This document shows, one piece after another, positions 8,270 through 17,684 of a stretch of 64,000 nucleotides of DNA (position 1 is its first letter; every line of letters starts with the position of its first letter). The position numbers and the translations under genes are program-made. The notes below the pieces were generated by a model. That model saw only the letters and a program-made list of their open reading frames with translations, did no database searches and was not told the DNA's origin. Source of the stretch: Leptolyngbyaceae cyanobacterium C42_A2020_001 (GTDB lineage Bacteria; Cyanobacteriota; Cyanobacteriia; Leptolyngbyales; Leptolyngbyaceae); contig JACYLN010000089.1 in NCBI GenBank assembly GCA_015272515.1, positions 28,095 through 92,094 on the forward strand. Direction: 5' to 3'.

Positions 8270-9556
8270 ATGATTAATGAAGTTTTCATGCCTGCTCTCA
8301 GTTCCACCATGACCGAAGGAAAGATTGTTTCCTGGATCAAGTCTCCGGGCGACAAGGTGGAAAAAGGCGAAACCGTTGTGGTGGTTGAGTCTGACAAAGC
8401 AGACATGGATGTGGAGTCGTTTTACGAAGGTTACCTCGCAGCAATTGTAGTTCCAGCCGGGGAAATGGCTCCTGTTGGGGCCGCGATCGCCCTAATTGCC
8501 GAAACCGAAGCTGAAATTGAAACAGCCCAGCAAAAAGCCACGCCCCCCACTCAAACTACCCCTGCTAGTACTCCCGCTCCCCAACCGCAAGCCGTTGCAG
8601 CGGCTCCCGTGGAAACCTCAACCAATGGCGCGAGTACCAGAAATGGCCGCTTAGTGGCATCCCCGCGAGCACGGAAGCTGGCAAAAGAACTCAAGATTGA
8701 TTTAACCACCCTCAAGGGCAGTGGCCCCCACGGTCGGATCGTAGCAGAAGACGTAGAAGCCGCTGCCGGACGGACTCCCACAGCTCCTGCTGTGGGAGTC
8801 CGTCCGGCAATACCAACCCCCGCTGCTGTTGCCATCCCTGCGACTCGTTCAACTCCGGCTCCCGTTGTGGCTCCCGTAACTCCGGGTCAGCAAGTGCCGC
8901 TCACGACCTTCCAAAATGCCGTAGTTCGCAACATGATGGTGAGTCTGGAAGTGCCTACCTTCCACGTTGGCTACACCATCACCACAGACAATCTGGACAA
9001 GCTTTACAAGCAAGTCAAGGCTAAAGGGGTGACAATGACAGCCCTTCTAGCAAAAGCGGTTGCAGTTACGCTGCAAAAGCACCCATTAGTCAATGCCAGT
9101 TTTGCTAACCAAAGCATTAGCTACCCTGCCTCAATCAATATTGCAGTTGCCGTCGCAATGGATGATGGTGGGTTAATTACACCCGTGCTGCAAAATGCCG
9201 ACAAGATTGACCTTTACAGCCTTTCTCGTACCTGGAAGGATCTGGTCGATCGCGCTAGAGCCAAACAGCTTCAGCCAGATGAGTACAACACAGGCACCTT
9301 TGCCATTTCTAACCTGGGGATGTTTGGCGTGGATCGGTTTGATGCCATTCTGCCGCCCGGCATGGGATCCATTTTGGCAGTGGGAGCTTCTCGCCCTACA
9401 GTAGTAGCAACAGCGGATGGCTTGCTGGGTGTGAAGCGCCAGATGCAAGTGAATATCACCTGTGACCACCGGGTAATCTACGGTGCTCATGCGGCAGCAT
9501 TTTTGAAAGATTTGGCTACACTCATCGAAACGAATCCTCAATCTCTCACACTCTAA
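8270..9556 (+). CDS. pdhC: Pyruvate dehydrogenase E2 (dihydrolipoamide acetyltransferase)
   Basis: 428 residues with the E2 plan: an N-terminal lipoyl domain with the lipoylated lysine in ESDKADMD (K43), an Ala/Pro linker, an E3/E1-binding domain (ASPRARKLAKEL, about 126-165), a second linker, and the acetyltransferase domain. The catalytic signature CDHRVIYGA lies near residue 399. It transfers acetyl groups from E1 to CoA. The second linker, about residues 165-181, is partly encoded by a perfect hairpin (8764-8809). The next gene, of the DUF1995 family, starts 6 bp after the stop, so the two are likely co-transcribed. No E1 or E3 gene is in the window. Confidence 0.95.
   Translation: MINEVFMPALSSTMTEGKIVSWIKSPGDKVEKGETVVVVESDKADMDVESFYEGYLAAIVVPAGEMAPVGAAIALIAETEAEIETAQQKATPPTQTTPASTPAPQPQAVAAAPVETSTNGASTRNGRLVASPRARKLAKELKIDLTTLKGSGPHGRIVAEDVEAAAGRTPTAPAVGVRPAIPTPAAVAIPATRSTPAPVVAPVTPGQQVPLTTFQNAVVRNMMVSLEVPTFHVGYTITTDNLDKLYKQVKAKGVTMTALLAKAVAVTLQKHPLVNASFANQSISYPASINIAVAVAMDDGGLITPVLQNADKIDLYSLSRTWKDLVDRARAKQLQPDEYNTGTFAISNLGMFGVDRFDAILPPGMGSILAVGASRPTVVATADGLLGVKRQMQVNITCDHRVIYGAHAAAFLKDLATLIETNPQSLTL
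8764..8809. repeat. Perfect 21-bp-arm palindrome inside the E2 gene
   Basis: Bases 8764-8784 and 8789-8809 are exact reverse complements with a 4-nt loop (tcct). The element is GC-rich and stays in frame in the linker between the peripheral-subunit-binding and catalytic domains, where it encodes GRTPTAPAVGVRPA. Confidence 0.9.
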
Positions 9557-9561
9557 CGGCA

Positions 9562-10287
9562 ATGGTTGATTTTCCCGGCACTTTAGATGAAGCGATCGCG
9601 CAGGCTCAAACTGCTACCCAGGCAGCGCTTGCGGCTGGTTACACTCGGTTACAGGTGGAGATTGCAATTCCAGAGCTAAAGCCGATGCAGCCTGCCCACC
9701 AATATCTCCCTATCTTCGAGCCGTATGGCGCTGACTTGAAGGTGTTTTTCACAGATGCAGGGGCAGCCGCACTTGCCCGGCGAGAATGGGCCGGCAGCAA
9801 CTACAACCTTCAAAGTATCGACATTCAAGGCACCCGCCAAACAACTTCCATTGATCAGTTAGTCAGCCCTGAAGATCAAGCATTTGTGTTCGTCGCGCCG
9901 TCCGCCGTGGAGGTGGGCGTGGTAGAACAAATTGCCAATGCTGCAGGGGATCGCCCCGTGATTTTGTTTAATCCTCGGATGGAAGATGTCAGCATTGTGG
10001 GAATTGGCTTTGCCGGGCGTAAATTACGGGAACGCTTTCTCAACACGATTGAGCCGTGTTATTACCTCAAACCACTAGAAGGAGTAGCTTTGCTGCGTGC
10101 CTATCCGTCACAATGGCAGGTGTGGGCAGAAACGCTCGAAGGCTATGCACTCATTGCTGAAGAAGCTCAAAAACCAACGTTGGAACGGTTGGATGAGCTT
10201 TTTGCTCAGGTGATGGGAGTCAAGCAAACACCAGCCCAAGAGATGTTTGCTGGTTTGCAGCGCATTCTTAGAGCAATCGGACGTTAA
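9562..10287 (+). CDS. DUF1995 family protein
   Basis: A 241-residue soluble protein starting MVDFPGTLDEAIAQAQ. It has features of the DUF1995 family, known from cyanobacteria and plastids: an early VEIAIPELKP, a middle segment VFVAPSAVEVGVVEQIA with RPVILFNPRMED, and a late CYYLKPLEGVALLRAYP. The family is of unknown function; plant homologues are plastid proteins. The ATG is 6 bp after the E2 stop, which suggests a shared transcript. Confidence 0.85.
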   Translation: MVDFPGTLDEAIAQAQTATQAALAAGYTRLQVEIAIPELKPMQPAHQYLPIFEPYGADLKVFFTDAGAAALARREWAGSNYNLQSIDIQGTRQTTSIDQLVSPEDQAFVFVAPSAVEVGVVEQIANAAGDRPVILFNPRMEDVSIVGIGFAGRKLRERFLNTIEPCYYLKPLEGVALLRAYPSQWQVWAETLEGYALIAEEAQKPTLERLDELFAQVMGVKQTPAQEMFAGLQRILRAIGR

Positions 10288-10487
10288 CCTGGCAGCGGTT
10301 GAGACACCCAGTAAAGCATCAGTGAAGTTTGCAAAATTGAGTGTGATGTTTAGCACAGTGGATGGGATTCGCTAGAAAAAACGGGGCATAATGAGCGTAG
10401 TACCCTAAATCACGGCAAAGCAATGTTGACCGATGAGTTTGGGCGCTGCGGGTTATTCTAGTGCTGTCTACAGTTGAAGGCGATCGC

Positions 10488-11252
10488 ATGAGCGAAACAG
10501 GTCATCGTCGGATCATCATTGGCGATGTGCATGGGCATTACAACGGGCTGATGACATTATTAGACGCGATCGCGCCAGGTAAGCAGGATTGCGTCTACTT
10601 CTTAGGGGACTTAATTGATCGTGGTCCCGATAGTGCTCACGTTGTGAGTTTTGTACAACACAGTAATTACACATGTCTGCTGGGCAATCATGAACAACTC
10701 ATGATTGACGCTTTCCCTAATGGGCGACCCTTTACGCCTGCGCTCCAAGCATGGCTTTACAGCGGAGGGCGCGCAACCCTGGCAAGTTATGGCGATACTG
10801 GAGTGCTGTTAGAGCATCTCAACTGGATGAGAACCCTACCAACCTACTTAGACTTAGATGATATCTGGTTAGTTCATGCGGGTGTTCATCCGTTACTACC
10901 AATAGAAGCCCAATCAACTCAAGAATTTTGCTGGATTCGGGATGAGTTTCACAGCAGTTCCAAACCCTATTTTCACGACAAACTAATTATCACCGGGCAC
11001 ACCATTACCTTTACTTTACCCAAAGTTGCGCCGGGCGAGTTAGCGCAGGGGCATGGTTGGTTAGACATCGACACAGGTGCTTATCATCCCAAAAGCGGTT
11101 GGTTGACAGGATTGGATATCTCCAACCGACTCGTTTATCAGGTCAATGTGTTTACAGAAGCTCAGCGAGTATTGCAACTTGATGAAGTCATGACTCGGAT
11201 TGAGCCAACCCAGGTTCTTGCCCATCGTCAGACGTTATTAAACCGCATTTGA
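10488..11252 (+). CDS. PPP-family metallophosphoesterase (Ser/Thr phosphatase-like)
   Basis: 254 residues from ATG 10488 (MSETGHRRIIIGDVHGH). All early metal-binding motifs of the PPP family are present: GDVHGH, GDLIDRGPDS and GNHEQ, then GHT (ITGHTITF) and a late DIDTGA. Such enzymes remove phosphate from phosphoproteins or, as in the ApaH/PrpE group, cleave nucleotide phosphates; sequence alone does not choose. A GTG 27 bp upstream is in frame, but the ATG sits directly before the conserved core. The gene is convergent with the M48 peptidase gene. Confidence 0.87.
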   Translation: MSETGHRRIIIGDVHGHYNGLMTLLDAIAPGKQDCVYFLGDLIDRGPDSAHVVSFVQHSNYTCLLGNHEQLMIDAFPNGRPFTPALQAWLYSGGRATLASYGDTGVLLEHLNWMRTLPTYLDLDDIWLVHAGVHPLLPIEAQSTQEFCWIRDEFHSSSKPYFHDKLIITGHTITFTLPKVAPGELAQGHGWLDIDTGAYHPKSGWLTGLDISNRLVYQVNVFTEAQRVLQLDEVMTRIEPTQVLAHRQTLLNRI

Positions 11253-11268
11253 TATGTCTGGGGATAGC

Positions 11269-11297
11269 TCAGGGGCAACCACAAAAGATTGCCCTGA
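11269..11297. terminator. Hairpin between convergent genes
   Basis: tcaggggcaa (11269-11278) pairs with ttgccctga (11289-11297) with one bulged base. It lies midway between the stops of the phosphoesterase and the M48 peptidase. There is no clear T-run, so a termination role is inferred from position. Confidence 0.4.
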
Positions 11298-11312
11298 CTA
11301 ATATGATTTTCG

Positions 11313-12155
11313 TCAAGACAGCGATCGCAACCGTGCGCGGTAGACGCGGCTGTCTAGCCCATCTCCAATATCGCCTGCTCGGCTAATAGACTGTTGCAAT
11401 CGGTTGATGCGCTCCGATGTGGCCGGGTGAGTACTTAAAAACGTTGGCACAGAGCCATCTCGCAGCAATTTTGTCATAAAACTAACCATTGCAGAAGGAG
11501 CATACCCGGCTCGGCGCATTGTCTCAAGTCCAAGACTGTCTGCATCATATTCATCTCGACGGCTGTTAGGACGCTTAAATGCCAGTTCCACGCCAATATT
11601 CGCGGCAGTGTTGCGGTCTAAGCCAGCCGCTCCTACTAGCCCACTAGCGATCGCCGTTTCCCTCATCTGCTTTACGGCGTGTCGTCCGGCGATGTGTCCA
11701 ATTTCATGAGCCATCACACTGGCAAGTTCTGCCTCGTTATCTGCCAGCGTCAACAACCCCCGATTGACATAAACAAAGCCGCCCATTGTAGCGAACGCAT
11801 TGACACTGCGATCGTTCACGACCTGAAAAGTATAGGGAATGCCTGGACGACTGCTTTGTGATGCTAATCGCTGACCAATCTGGTTCACATATTGAGTAAT
11901 TTCAGGATTTTGGAGAAGCCGAATCCGTTGCCCAACCAGTTGATCGTTGATTTGACGACCAATCTCTACTTCCTGCTGATCAGAAAGATTAGAAAGTTGA
12001 ATGAGCTGAATTCCGCGAAAAATTAGATCTCTCCAGGGCAACGCCTGAGAGACAAGCGGTTGACCAACAACTAGCATAGCGGTTGTCATCAGGGCTGCAA
12101 TCGGGTAAACCCACCAACGGGCTTTACGCAGCCGAGAAGCGAAAGGCTTAGTCAT
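11313..12155 (-). CDS. M48 family zinc metalloprotease
   Basis: 280 residues. A hydrophobic N-terminal segment (about residues 18-40, ending SQALPW) is a membrane anchor or signal. The zinc motif HEIGH (MAHEIGHIAGRHAV) lies near residue 149, with the third ligand expected in the DEYDADSLGLE segment (~200). These are hallmarks of BepA/LoiP-type M48C proteases, which act on misfolded envelope proteins in the periplasm. The product is exported or tethered by inference. The next gene on this side (12539) is divergent with a 383-bp gap. Confidence 0.9.
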   Translation of the reverse strand: MTKPFASRLRKARWWVYPIAALMTTAMLVVGQPLVSQALPWRDLIFRGIQLIQLSNLSDQQEVEIGRQINDQLVGQRIRLLQNPEITQYVNQIGQRLASQSSRPGIPYTFQVVNDRSVNAFATMGGFVYVNRGLLTLADNEAELASVMAHEIGHIAGRHAVKQMRETAIASGLVGAAGLDRNTAANIGVELAFKRPNSRRDEYDADSLGLETMRRAGYAPSAMVSFMTKLLRDGSVPTFLSTHPATSERINRLQQSISRAGDIGDGLDSRVYRARLRSLS

Positions 12156-12538
12156 AATTCTGTAGAGAGTTACCCAGTGAGAAGAGCGTGAAACAGTTCA
12201 GTAGAACACGGCAAAAAGTTAGCGATCGCAAGCTGGCATTCTAACCCATGCAGGCTAGAAGCCTAGCCTTTCATAAGAAGCAAAGATTTGAGAGATAGTT
12301 TCCCTATATTGCCCACAAAAACTCTAACAAGTTAACAACTTGTCTAGGTAAGACGATAACTTGCCCTCAAATGTTCCAAAGGTTTTGCCATTGGGTGTTG
12401 GTGCTATTCATAATCAGCAAAGGTTAGGGCAAGCCTTTAGTCATACCTTTGGATGGAGGCGGAATCTATTGACAGGCAGACCCCGACTCACAGGATTGAA
12501 AAGTAACCTGTGAATGTGATGAGTTCTAGTAATTTACG
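12156..12538. other. 383-bp divergent intergenic region
   Basis: This gap must hold the promoters of the M48 gene (minus) and the 12539 gene (plus). I see one HIP1-like GCGATCGC and AT-rich stretches, but no tRNA, repeat array or convincing coding frame. Confidence 0.5.
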
Positions 12539-13090
12539 ATGACCAACTATAACAATCAAGATCTGCGCGATCGCGCAGCAGCTTCTAATCAAAACGTGTC
12601 TAATCAAACCAGACTTTCTAATCAAGCTGATTTAGCCGATGGCATGGTGCAACGTCCCACAGCTCACAATCAAACAGCCTATCAGGATGGTTACTGGCAA
12701 GGTCGTTACTCCGAGCGTCGCGACAATGTAGATCGACGGGCGGCAGAAGATGAAGGGACAGCGAGCGGCATCATTTTTGGTTTACTGCTGGCTTCTCTGG
12801 TTGGTCTGGGACTAGGCACCTATTTCTTTTTAAATGAACAAAATCGTACTCCCCGTGTCACTCCCAATGTAACAGCACCCGCTCCTTCGCCCAGTCAACA
12901 ACCTGAAGTCCGCCAGGAACGAATCATTGAGCGCGTCGTACCTGTGCCTCAACAGGCACCCGATGCACCCGACGTAAACGTTACTATTCCAAACCCTGCA
13001 CCAGAGTCTCGCGTTACCCAACCCGCTCCTGAAGCAGCACCTGGGGCAACTCAGAACGCAGTTCCAACGCAGCCAGCAACCGGACAGTAA
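12539..13090 (+). CDS. Single-pass membrane protein of unknown function
   Basis: 183 residues in three parts. The N-terminal third is Asn/Gln-rich and polar (it includes AYQDGYWQGRYSERR). One membrane helix spans about residues 79-98 (GIIFGLLLASLVGLGLGTYF). The Pro/Ala-rich tail (about 105-183) has an RIIERVVPVPQQ element and probably extends into the periplasm or cell wall space. I do not recognise a domain. It resembles conserved hypothetical proteins of cyanobacteria. A strong terminator follows, so it is probably transcribed alone. Confidence 0.7.
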   Translation: MTNYNNQDLRDRAAASNQNVSNQTRLSNQADLADGMVQRPTAHNQTAYQDGYWQGRYSERRDNVDRRAAEDEGTASGIIFGLLLASLVGLGLGTYFFLNEQNRTPRVTPNVTAPAPSPSQQPEVRQERIIERVVPVPQQAPDAPDVNVTIPNPAPESRVTQPAPEAAPGATQNAVPTQPATGQ

Positions 13091-13153
13091 AATTCCCCAT
13101 CATTTCTAAAATGGGGTATGGCTATCGAGGATGAAGTTATAACTGACAATATT

Positions 13154-13195
13154 CCGTAGAGATGCTAAAGCTAAGGTCTCTACGGACTGTTTTTT
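13154..13195 (+). terminator. Rho-independent terminator after the 12539 gene
   Basis: ccgtagaga (13154-13162) pairs perfectly with tctctacgg (13177-13185), and tttttt follows at 13190-13195. It lies 64 bp downstream of the membrane-protein stop. Confidence 0.75.
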
Positions 13196-13314
13196 AAGGC
13201 GGTATATGGCACGGAAAGTTAATGTACAAACTTAATGAGTTTTTGTTTTGCATCAAGTTTCTGGTTAATCAAAATTAGTGGGGGAATCTTAAGGTATACC
13301 CTCTCAACTGTACG

Positions 13315-13722
13315 TTACCAGTATGTCTCATGCCTTCTCAACCATGGTGCATGAAGGCTGTGAACTTTTTTATGACGAAGTGATGGCGTTACGAGAACAA
13401 GTCGCTGAGTTAGAACACAAATCACAAAGACAATAGCATCTTCTGGGAGTTGCTCAGTTGCTCCATTTTCTTCCATGATTTCAATTGCGACAGTCCTTGC
13501 TATCCACTCATGTGTTGAATAGAAACCTCCAGGAAAATCTGCCACATCCCATCTTCTTCCTACCCATCGAAGAAACTCTTCATAAGCACCTGGAAGAGGC
13601 AAATTTAATACTTGTTTGATTTCTTCAATATCTTGAGAAGAGCAAGGTTCATGATAAACAGGACGTTTTACGGATTGAAGCATTTCCTCGTATTCTTCTT
13701 TTGCTCTATCTAAATACATCAT
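13315..13722 (-). pseudogene. SMI1/KNR4 (SUKH)-type protein, C-terminus probably replaced
   Basis: 135 residues. Residues 1 to about 100 fit the SUKH fold: a helix, then DIEEIKQVLNLPLPGAYEEF and FLRWVGRRWDVADFPGG, then LPEDAIVFVI. SUKH proteins often act as immunity proteins to contact-dependent or secreted toxins. After IVFVI the usual family continuation is missing. The last ~35 residues are basic and unfamiliar, and lie antisense to a small plus-strand frame (13323-13436). I infer that the 3' end was lost and the frame now runs into unrelated DNA. Base composition is AT-richer than the neighbours, as in acquired genes. No toxin gene is adjacent. Confidence 0.5.
13323..13436 (+). other. 37-codon frame antisense to the end of the SUKH-type gene
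   Basis: The frame starts ATG at 13323, encodes MSHAFSTMVHEGCELF, then YDEVMALREQVAELEHKSQ, and stops at 13434-13436. The C-terminal half looks like a short amphipathic helix. It could be the remnant of another small gene joined to the SUKH fragment. No ribosome-binding site is obvious and expression is unproven. Confidence 0.25.
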
Positions 13723-13922
13723 TTATTCTCCAAGCCTTATTGCGATCGCTGCTCGGTGAACTGTAACGCATTAATCGCGATAACTATGACAATTGACAAG
13801 GCTTAGAACGTCTGTTCTAATGAGAGCATTGGTAAATAAGCCAAAGATTTCCGTGCATCTTGGCATAGAGCGGCTAAACTAAACACGTTTTCTTTCCTTT
13901 CTCAAAAGGACTCTGGCAGGCT

Positions 13923-16900
13923 GTGTACGTAAAGCGCCTGGAACTCACAAACTTCAAATCCTTTGGCGGCAAAACGGCGATTCCTTTGCTGCCGGGGTTT
14001 ACCGTGATTTCGGGTCCAAATGGGTCTGGGAAGTCTAATTTAATTGACGCGATTTTGTTCTGTTTGGGGTTGGCTGGTTCCAAAGGGATGCGAGCAGAAC
14101 GATTGCCTGACCTGGTAAACCATACTCAGAGTACCCGCAATCGCTCAACGGTTGAAGCCAGCGTCACCGTCACCTTTGATCTGACAGATGAACCGATCTC
14201 GATTGACGACGAGATTGAACAGGCAGTCAGCGGCAATGGGACTGAACCGAGCCTGGCAGTTGCTTTAGATGCAGCCCCTCACGAGAATGGACACTCTACC
14301 AACGACAACGGCTCCAATGGTCAGGGGCAAGTTGAGCAGGAGCAGAATGGCAACGGTCATGGCAGCAACGGATTGCGGGAATGGAGCGTGACTCGGAAGT
14401 TGCGCGTGACCCAGCAGGGCACTTACACCTCCAACTACTACATGAACGGGGAGCCGTGTACCCTGACAGAACTGCATGAAGCCTTGGGCAGACTGCGGAT
14501 CTACCCGGAAGGCTACAATGTGGTGTTGCAAGGGGATGTCACCCGGATCATTTCCATGAATCCTCGTGAGCGGCGGGAAATTATTGATGAGCTGGCGGGC
14601 GTTGCTGCCTTCGATCGCAAAATTTCCCAGGCAAAAGACAAGCTGGATGCCGTCAAAGACCGGGAAGACAAGTATCACATCGTCGAGCAGGAGTTGATCG
14701 CCCAGCGCGATCGCCTGGCCCAAGACCGGATCAAAGCCGAAAAATACAAGAAACTGCGGCAGGAACTGCAAACCAAAGAGCAGTGGGAAGCAGTGATTCA
14801 GCGGCGGCAGGCGGTTCGGCAAATCGAGCAGTTGCAAAATCAGATTACCGCAGACGACAAAGCGATCGCCGACTTTACAGAACAAATTGCCACATTAACC
14901 ACAGAAATTCAGCGATCGACGGTTGAACTGGAGCAATTGAATGCCCGTGTAAAAGCGCTGGGTGAGGAAGAACTGCTGGCATTACAGGCAACGCTGGCAA
15001 CCCAAGAAGCTGAGCTGCGACAACTTCAGCGTCAAGAAAGTGACCTGCAAGCGGCACGCAAAGAATTGGAAGCAAACCTCACCCGCATCCAGCAAGAACT
15101 TCACGAGAGTCAACAGCAACTAAGCAGCCTCAATCAGGAACAACAACGGCTAGAAAGTCAGGAATTATCTAGTCTGCAAACCGCCCGCGATCAAGCCCTG
15201 CACCAGTTAGAGCAAAGTCGAGAAGCGGCAAGTGCTTCGGCTGCCAGCGCTGAAGCCTGGGTGCAGGAGCAAACTAGTCTGCGGCACCAGATTGACACGC
15301 TGCTGGAAACCCTGGAGCCTCAACGCTCCGAGCAAGCCCGCTTACGAGAACGCACCCTGCAACTAGAACGGCAAATTCAGGAGCAGACCCAAACCCTGCG
15401 ATCGCTGGAGCAGCAACTCGCCGAAAAGCAGGAACAGCAGGCTACGACCACCACTCAACAAACCGAGTCTCAGCAGCAAATTCAGGCATTAGCCGCTCAA
15501 CTTGCTGCTGCCGAGCAAGAACTCCAAATTCAGCAAGAAACCCAAACCCGTTTACTGAACGAACAACGGGAAAAACAACGCCGCCTCGACAAACTGGAAG
15601 CCCAAACCCAGGCCATGCAGGAAGCTCAGGGAACTCACGCCACCCAACTGATCTTGCAAATGAACCTGCCGGGTGTATGCGGTTTGGTGGCTCAACTGGG
15701 ACGAGTCGAACCCCGTTACCAACTGGCACTGGAAACCGCAGCCGGAGCCAGATTAGGCAATTTGGTAGTTGAAGATGACGGCGTTGCGGCGGCGGCGATC
15801 GAACTGTTGAAACAGCGCAAAGCCGGACGAGCAACCTTTCTTCCTTTGAACAAAATTCAACCCGGACGCACTCCCTCCAGAGGCACACTGCGATCGCTGC
15901 CTGGATGCATCGGCTTTGCCGTTGACCTGATTGAATTTGATACCCAATATCGGGATGTGTTCGCCTACGTTTTTGGTTCAACTCTCGTATTTGAAACCCT
16001 CAGCGATGCCCGCCGTCATGTGGGTGAACATCGCATGGTCACCATCGACGGCGAATTGCTAGAAGCCTCCGGAGCCATGACGGGCGGCAGCAGCAACACC
16101 CGTCAATCTCTCCACTTCGGCACCATGGATGCTGACGAATCTGATGAAGTCAAAGCCTTGCGCGATCGCCTCCAGGAAATTGAGCGCATCCTCACCCACT
16201 GCGAAAACGCCATCTTCCGCGCCACTAATCTGGTAAAAGAGCGCACCCAGGAACTCACCGAACTCCGGCAGCAACACCGAGAACACGAGCTTAAAGCCGA
16301 ACAATTCACCCGTGAGTTGCAAACCCTCACCATCCAGCACTCCACCCTCAGCACGCAGTTAGAGCAATACACTCAGGAACTCGACACTTCCCGCACCCGC
16401 CTACAAACTTTAGACACTGAAATTCCTACTCACGAAGACCAACTTCAACAGTTGCGAACAGCCCTGACCGAGTTGGAACAATCCCATACTCACAGTGAAT
16501 GGCAGCAGATCCAGGCAACCCTGCGATCGCAAGAAGCCGACCTCAGCCAAAAAGAACTCGCCCTCCGCACTGCTGAACAACGCCTCCGCGACCTCGATAA
16601 CCAGCAACAACGCCTTCACGAAAAACTTCAACAGCAGCAAGAACGACTACAAGACTTTCGCACCCAGCAAACGACCCAACTAAACCAACTCTCAGCACTC
16701 AGCACTCAGCACTCAGCACTCGAAACCCAAATCACCGAAACCCGCTCTGCCCAAGTCGCCCTGGAACAACGCCTCGGATCGGAGAAGACCCAGCGCGATC
16801 GCGTGGAGCGGCAACTGCGGGAACAGCAGATTCAGCAGCAACAGCGGGACTGGGATCGCCAGAAAATTCAGGAAACTCAGCAATCTCGTCGAGACACCCT

Positions 16901-17639
16901 GATTACCGTGCAAGAGCAACTCCAGGCACAGCAGTTAGACCTCCCCGAACTCCTGCCGGAAGTGCCAGAAAACATCGGGCTAGAACAATTACAGCAAGAA
17001 CTGCGATCGCTACAAAAACGGCTTCAGTCCATGGAACCCGTGAATATGTTGGCACTGGAAGAATACGATCGCACCCAGGCACGGCTCGATGAACTCACCG
17101 AAAAACTCCGCACCCTAGAAGAAGAACGCACCGAGCTATTGTTAAGAATTGAAAACTTTACTACCCTCCGACAACGCGCCTTCATGGAAGCCTTTGATGC
17201 CGTCAACGAAAATTTTCAGTCTATTTTTGCGACCCTGTCGGATGGAGATGGACGATTGCAACTCGACGATCCCCAAGCACCCTTCAATGGCGGACTGAAC
17301 CTGATTGCTCACCCCAAAGGCAAACCCGTTCAACGCCTTGCTTCTATGTCTGGCGGCGAAAAATCTCTCACAGCGCTCAGTTTCATCTTTGCCCTGCAAC
17401 GCTACCGCCCATCACCGTTCTACGCTTTCGACGAAGTAGATATGTTTCTCGACGGAGCAAACGTAGAGCGATTAGCTAGAATGATCAAACAACAAGCAGA
17501 GCAAGCTCAATTCATCGTGGTGAGTCTCCGGCGACCCATGATTGAATCGGCGCAGCGCCAGATTGGTGTTACGCAGGCTAGAGGGGCATTCACCCAGGTT
17601 TTGGGGATTGACTTAACGCCACAACGTGCTTCACTGTAA
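13923..17639 (+). CDS. smc: Chromosome segregation protein SMC
   Basis: 1238 residues with the complete SMC plan: N-terminal head with Walker A GPNGSGKSNLIDA (~30), coiled coil (~235-570), hinge (~575-700, PGVCGLVAQLGRVEPRYQ), returning coiled coil (~710-1090), and C-terminal head with signature SMSGGEKSLTA (~1141) and Walker B FYAFDEVDMFLDGANV (~1168). It condenses and organises the chromosome. The start is GTG at 13923 because MYVKRLELTNFKSFGGKT is the conserved SMC beginning. Oddities are an Asn/Gly-rich insert in the N-terminal head (about 100-150) and AGCACTC repeats inside the second coiled coil. The PRC-barrel gene follows after 45 bp. Confidence 0.97.
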   Translation: MYVKRLELTNFKSFGGKTAIPLLPGFTVISGPNGSGKSNLIDAILFCLGLAGSKGMRAERLPDLVNHTQSTRNRSTVEASVTVTFDLTDEPISIDDEIEQAVSGNGTEPSLAVALDAAPHENGHSTNDNGSNGQGQVEQEQNGNGHGSNGLREWSVTRKLRVTQQGTYTSNYYMNGEPCTLTELHEALGRLRIYPEGYNVVLQGDVTRIISMNPRERREIIDELAGVAAFDRKISQAKDKLDAVKDREDKYHIVEQELIAQRDRLAQDRIKAEKYKKLRQELQTKEQWEAVIQRRQAVRQIEQLQNQITADDKAIADFTEQIATLTTEIQRSTVELEQLNARVKALGEEELLALQATLATQEAELRQLQRQESDLQAARKELEANLTRIQQELHESQQQLSSLNQEQQRLESQELSSLQTARDQALHQLEQSREAASASAASAEAWVQEQTSLRHQIDTLLETLEPQRSEQARLRERTLQLERQIQEQTQTLRSLEQQLAEKQEQQATTTTQQTESQQQIQALAAQLAAAEQELQIQQETQTRLLNEQREKQRRLDKLEAQTQAMQEAQGTHATQLILQMNLPGVCGLVAQLGRVEPRYQLALETAAGARLGNLVVEDDGVAAAAIELLKQRKAGRATFLPLNKIQPGRTPSRGTLRSLPGCIGFAVDLIEFDTQYRDVFAYVFGSTLVFETLSDARRHVGEHRMVTIDGELLEASGAMTGGSSNTRQSLHFGTMDADESDEVKALRDRLQEIERILTHCENAIFRATNLVKERTQELTELRQQHREHELKAEQFTRELQTLTIQHSTLSTQLEQYTQELDTSRTRLQTLDTEIPTHEDQLQQLRTALTELEQSHTHSEWQQIQATLRSQEADLSQKELALRTAEQRLRDLDNQQQRLHEKLQQQQERLQDFRTQQTTQLNQLSALSTQHSALETQITETRSAQVALEQRLGSEKTQRDRVERQLREQQIQQQQRDWDRQKIQETQQSRRDTLITVQEQLQAQQLDLPELLPEVPENIGLEQLQQELRSLQKRLQSMEPVNMLALEEYDRTQARLDELTEKLRTLEEERTELLLRIENFTTLRQRAFMEAFDAVNENFQSIFATLSDGDGRLQLDDPQAPFNGGLNLIAHPKGKPVQRLASMSGGEKSLTALSFIFALQRYRPSPFYAFDEVDMFLDGANVERLARMIKQQAEQAQFIVVSLRRPMIESAQRQIGVTQARGAFTQVLGIDLTPQRASL
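16694..16721 (+). repeat. Four tandem AGCACTC units inside smc
   Basis: Four consecutive agcactc heptamers (the third to fourth junction is intact) encode SALSTQHSAL in the second coiled coil. A degenerate copy occurs near 16338-16360 (cagcactccaccctcagcac). The heptamer matches the repeat in the 4341-4370 spacer. Confidence 0.75.
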
Positions 17640-17684
17640 TCGGATAATATTGAACAGGATTTGCGTATCCAGGATTCGGACATA

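Noticed and set aside
14265..14885. 206-codon minus-strand frame in smc
   Set aside because: Antisense to the SMC head and coiled coil; no independent support.
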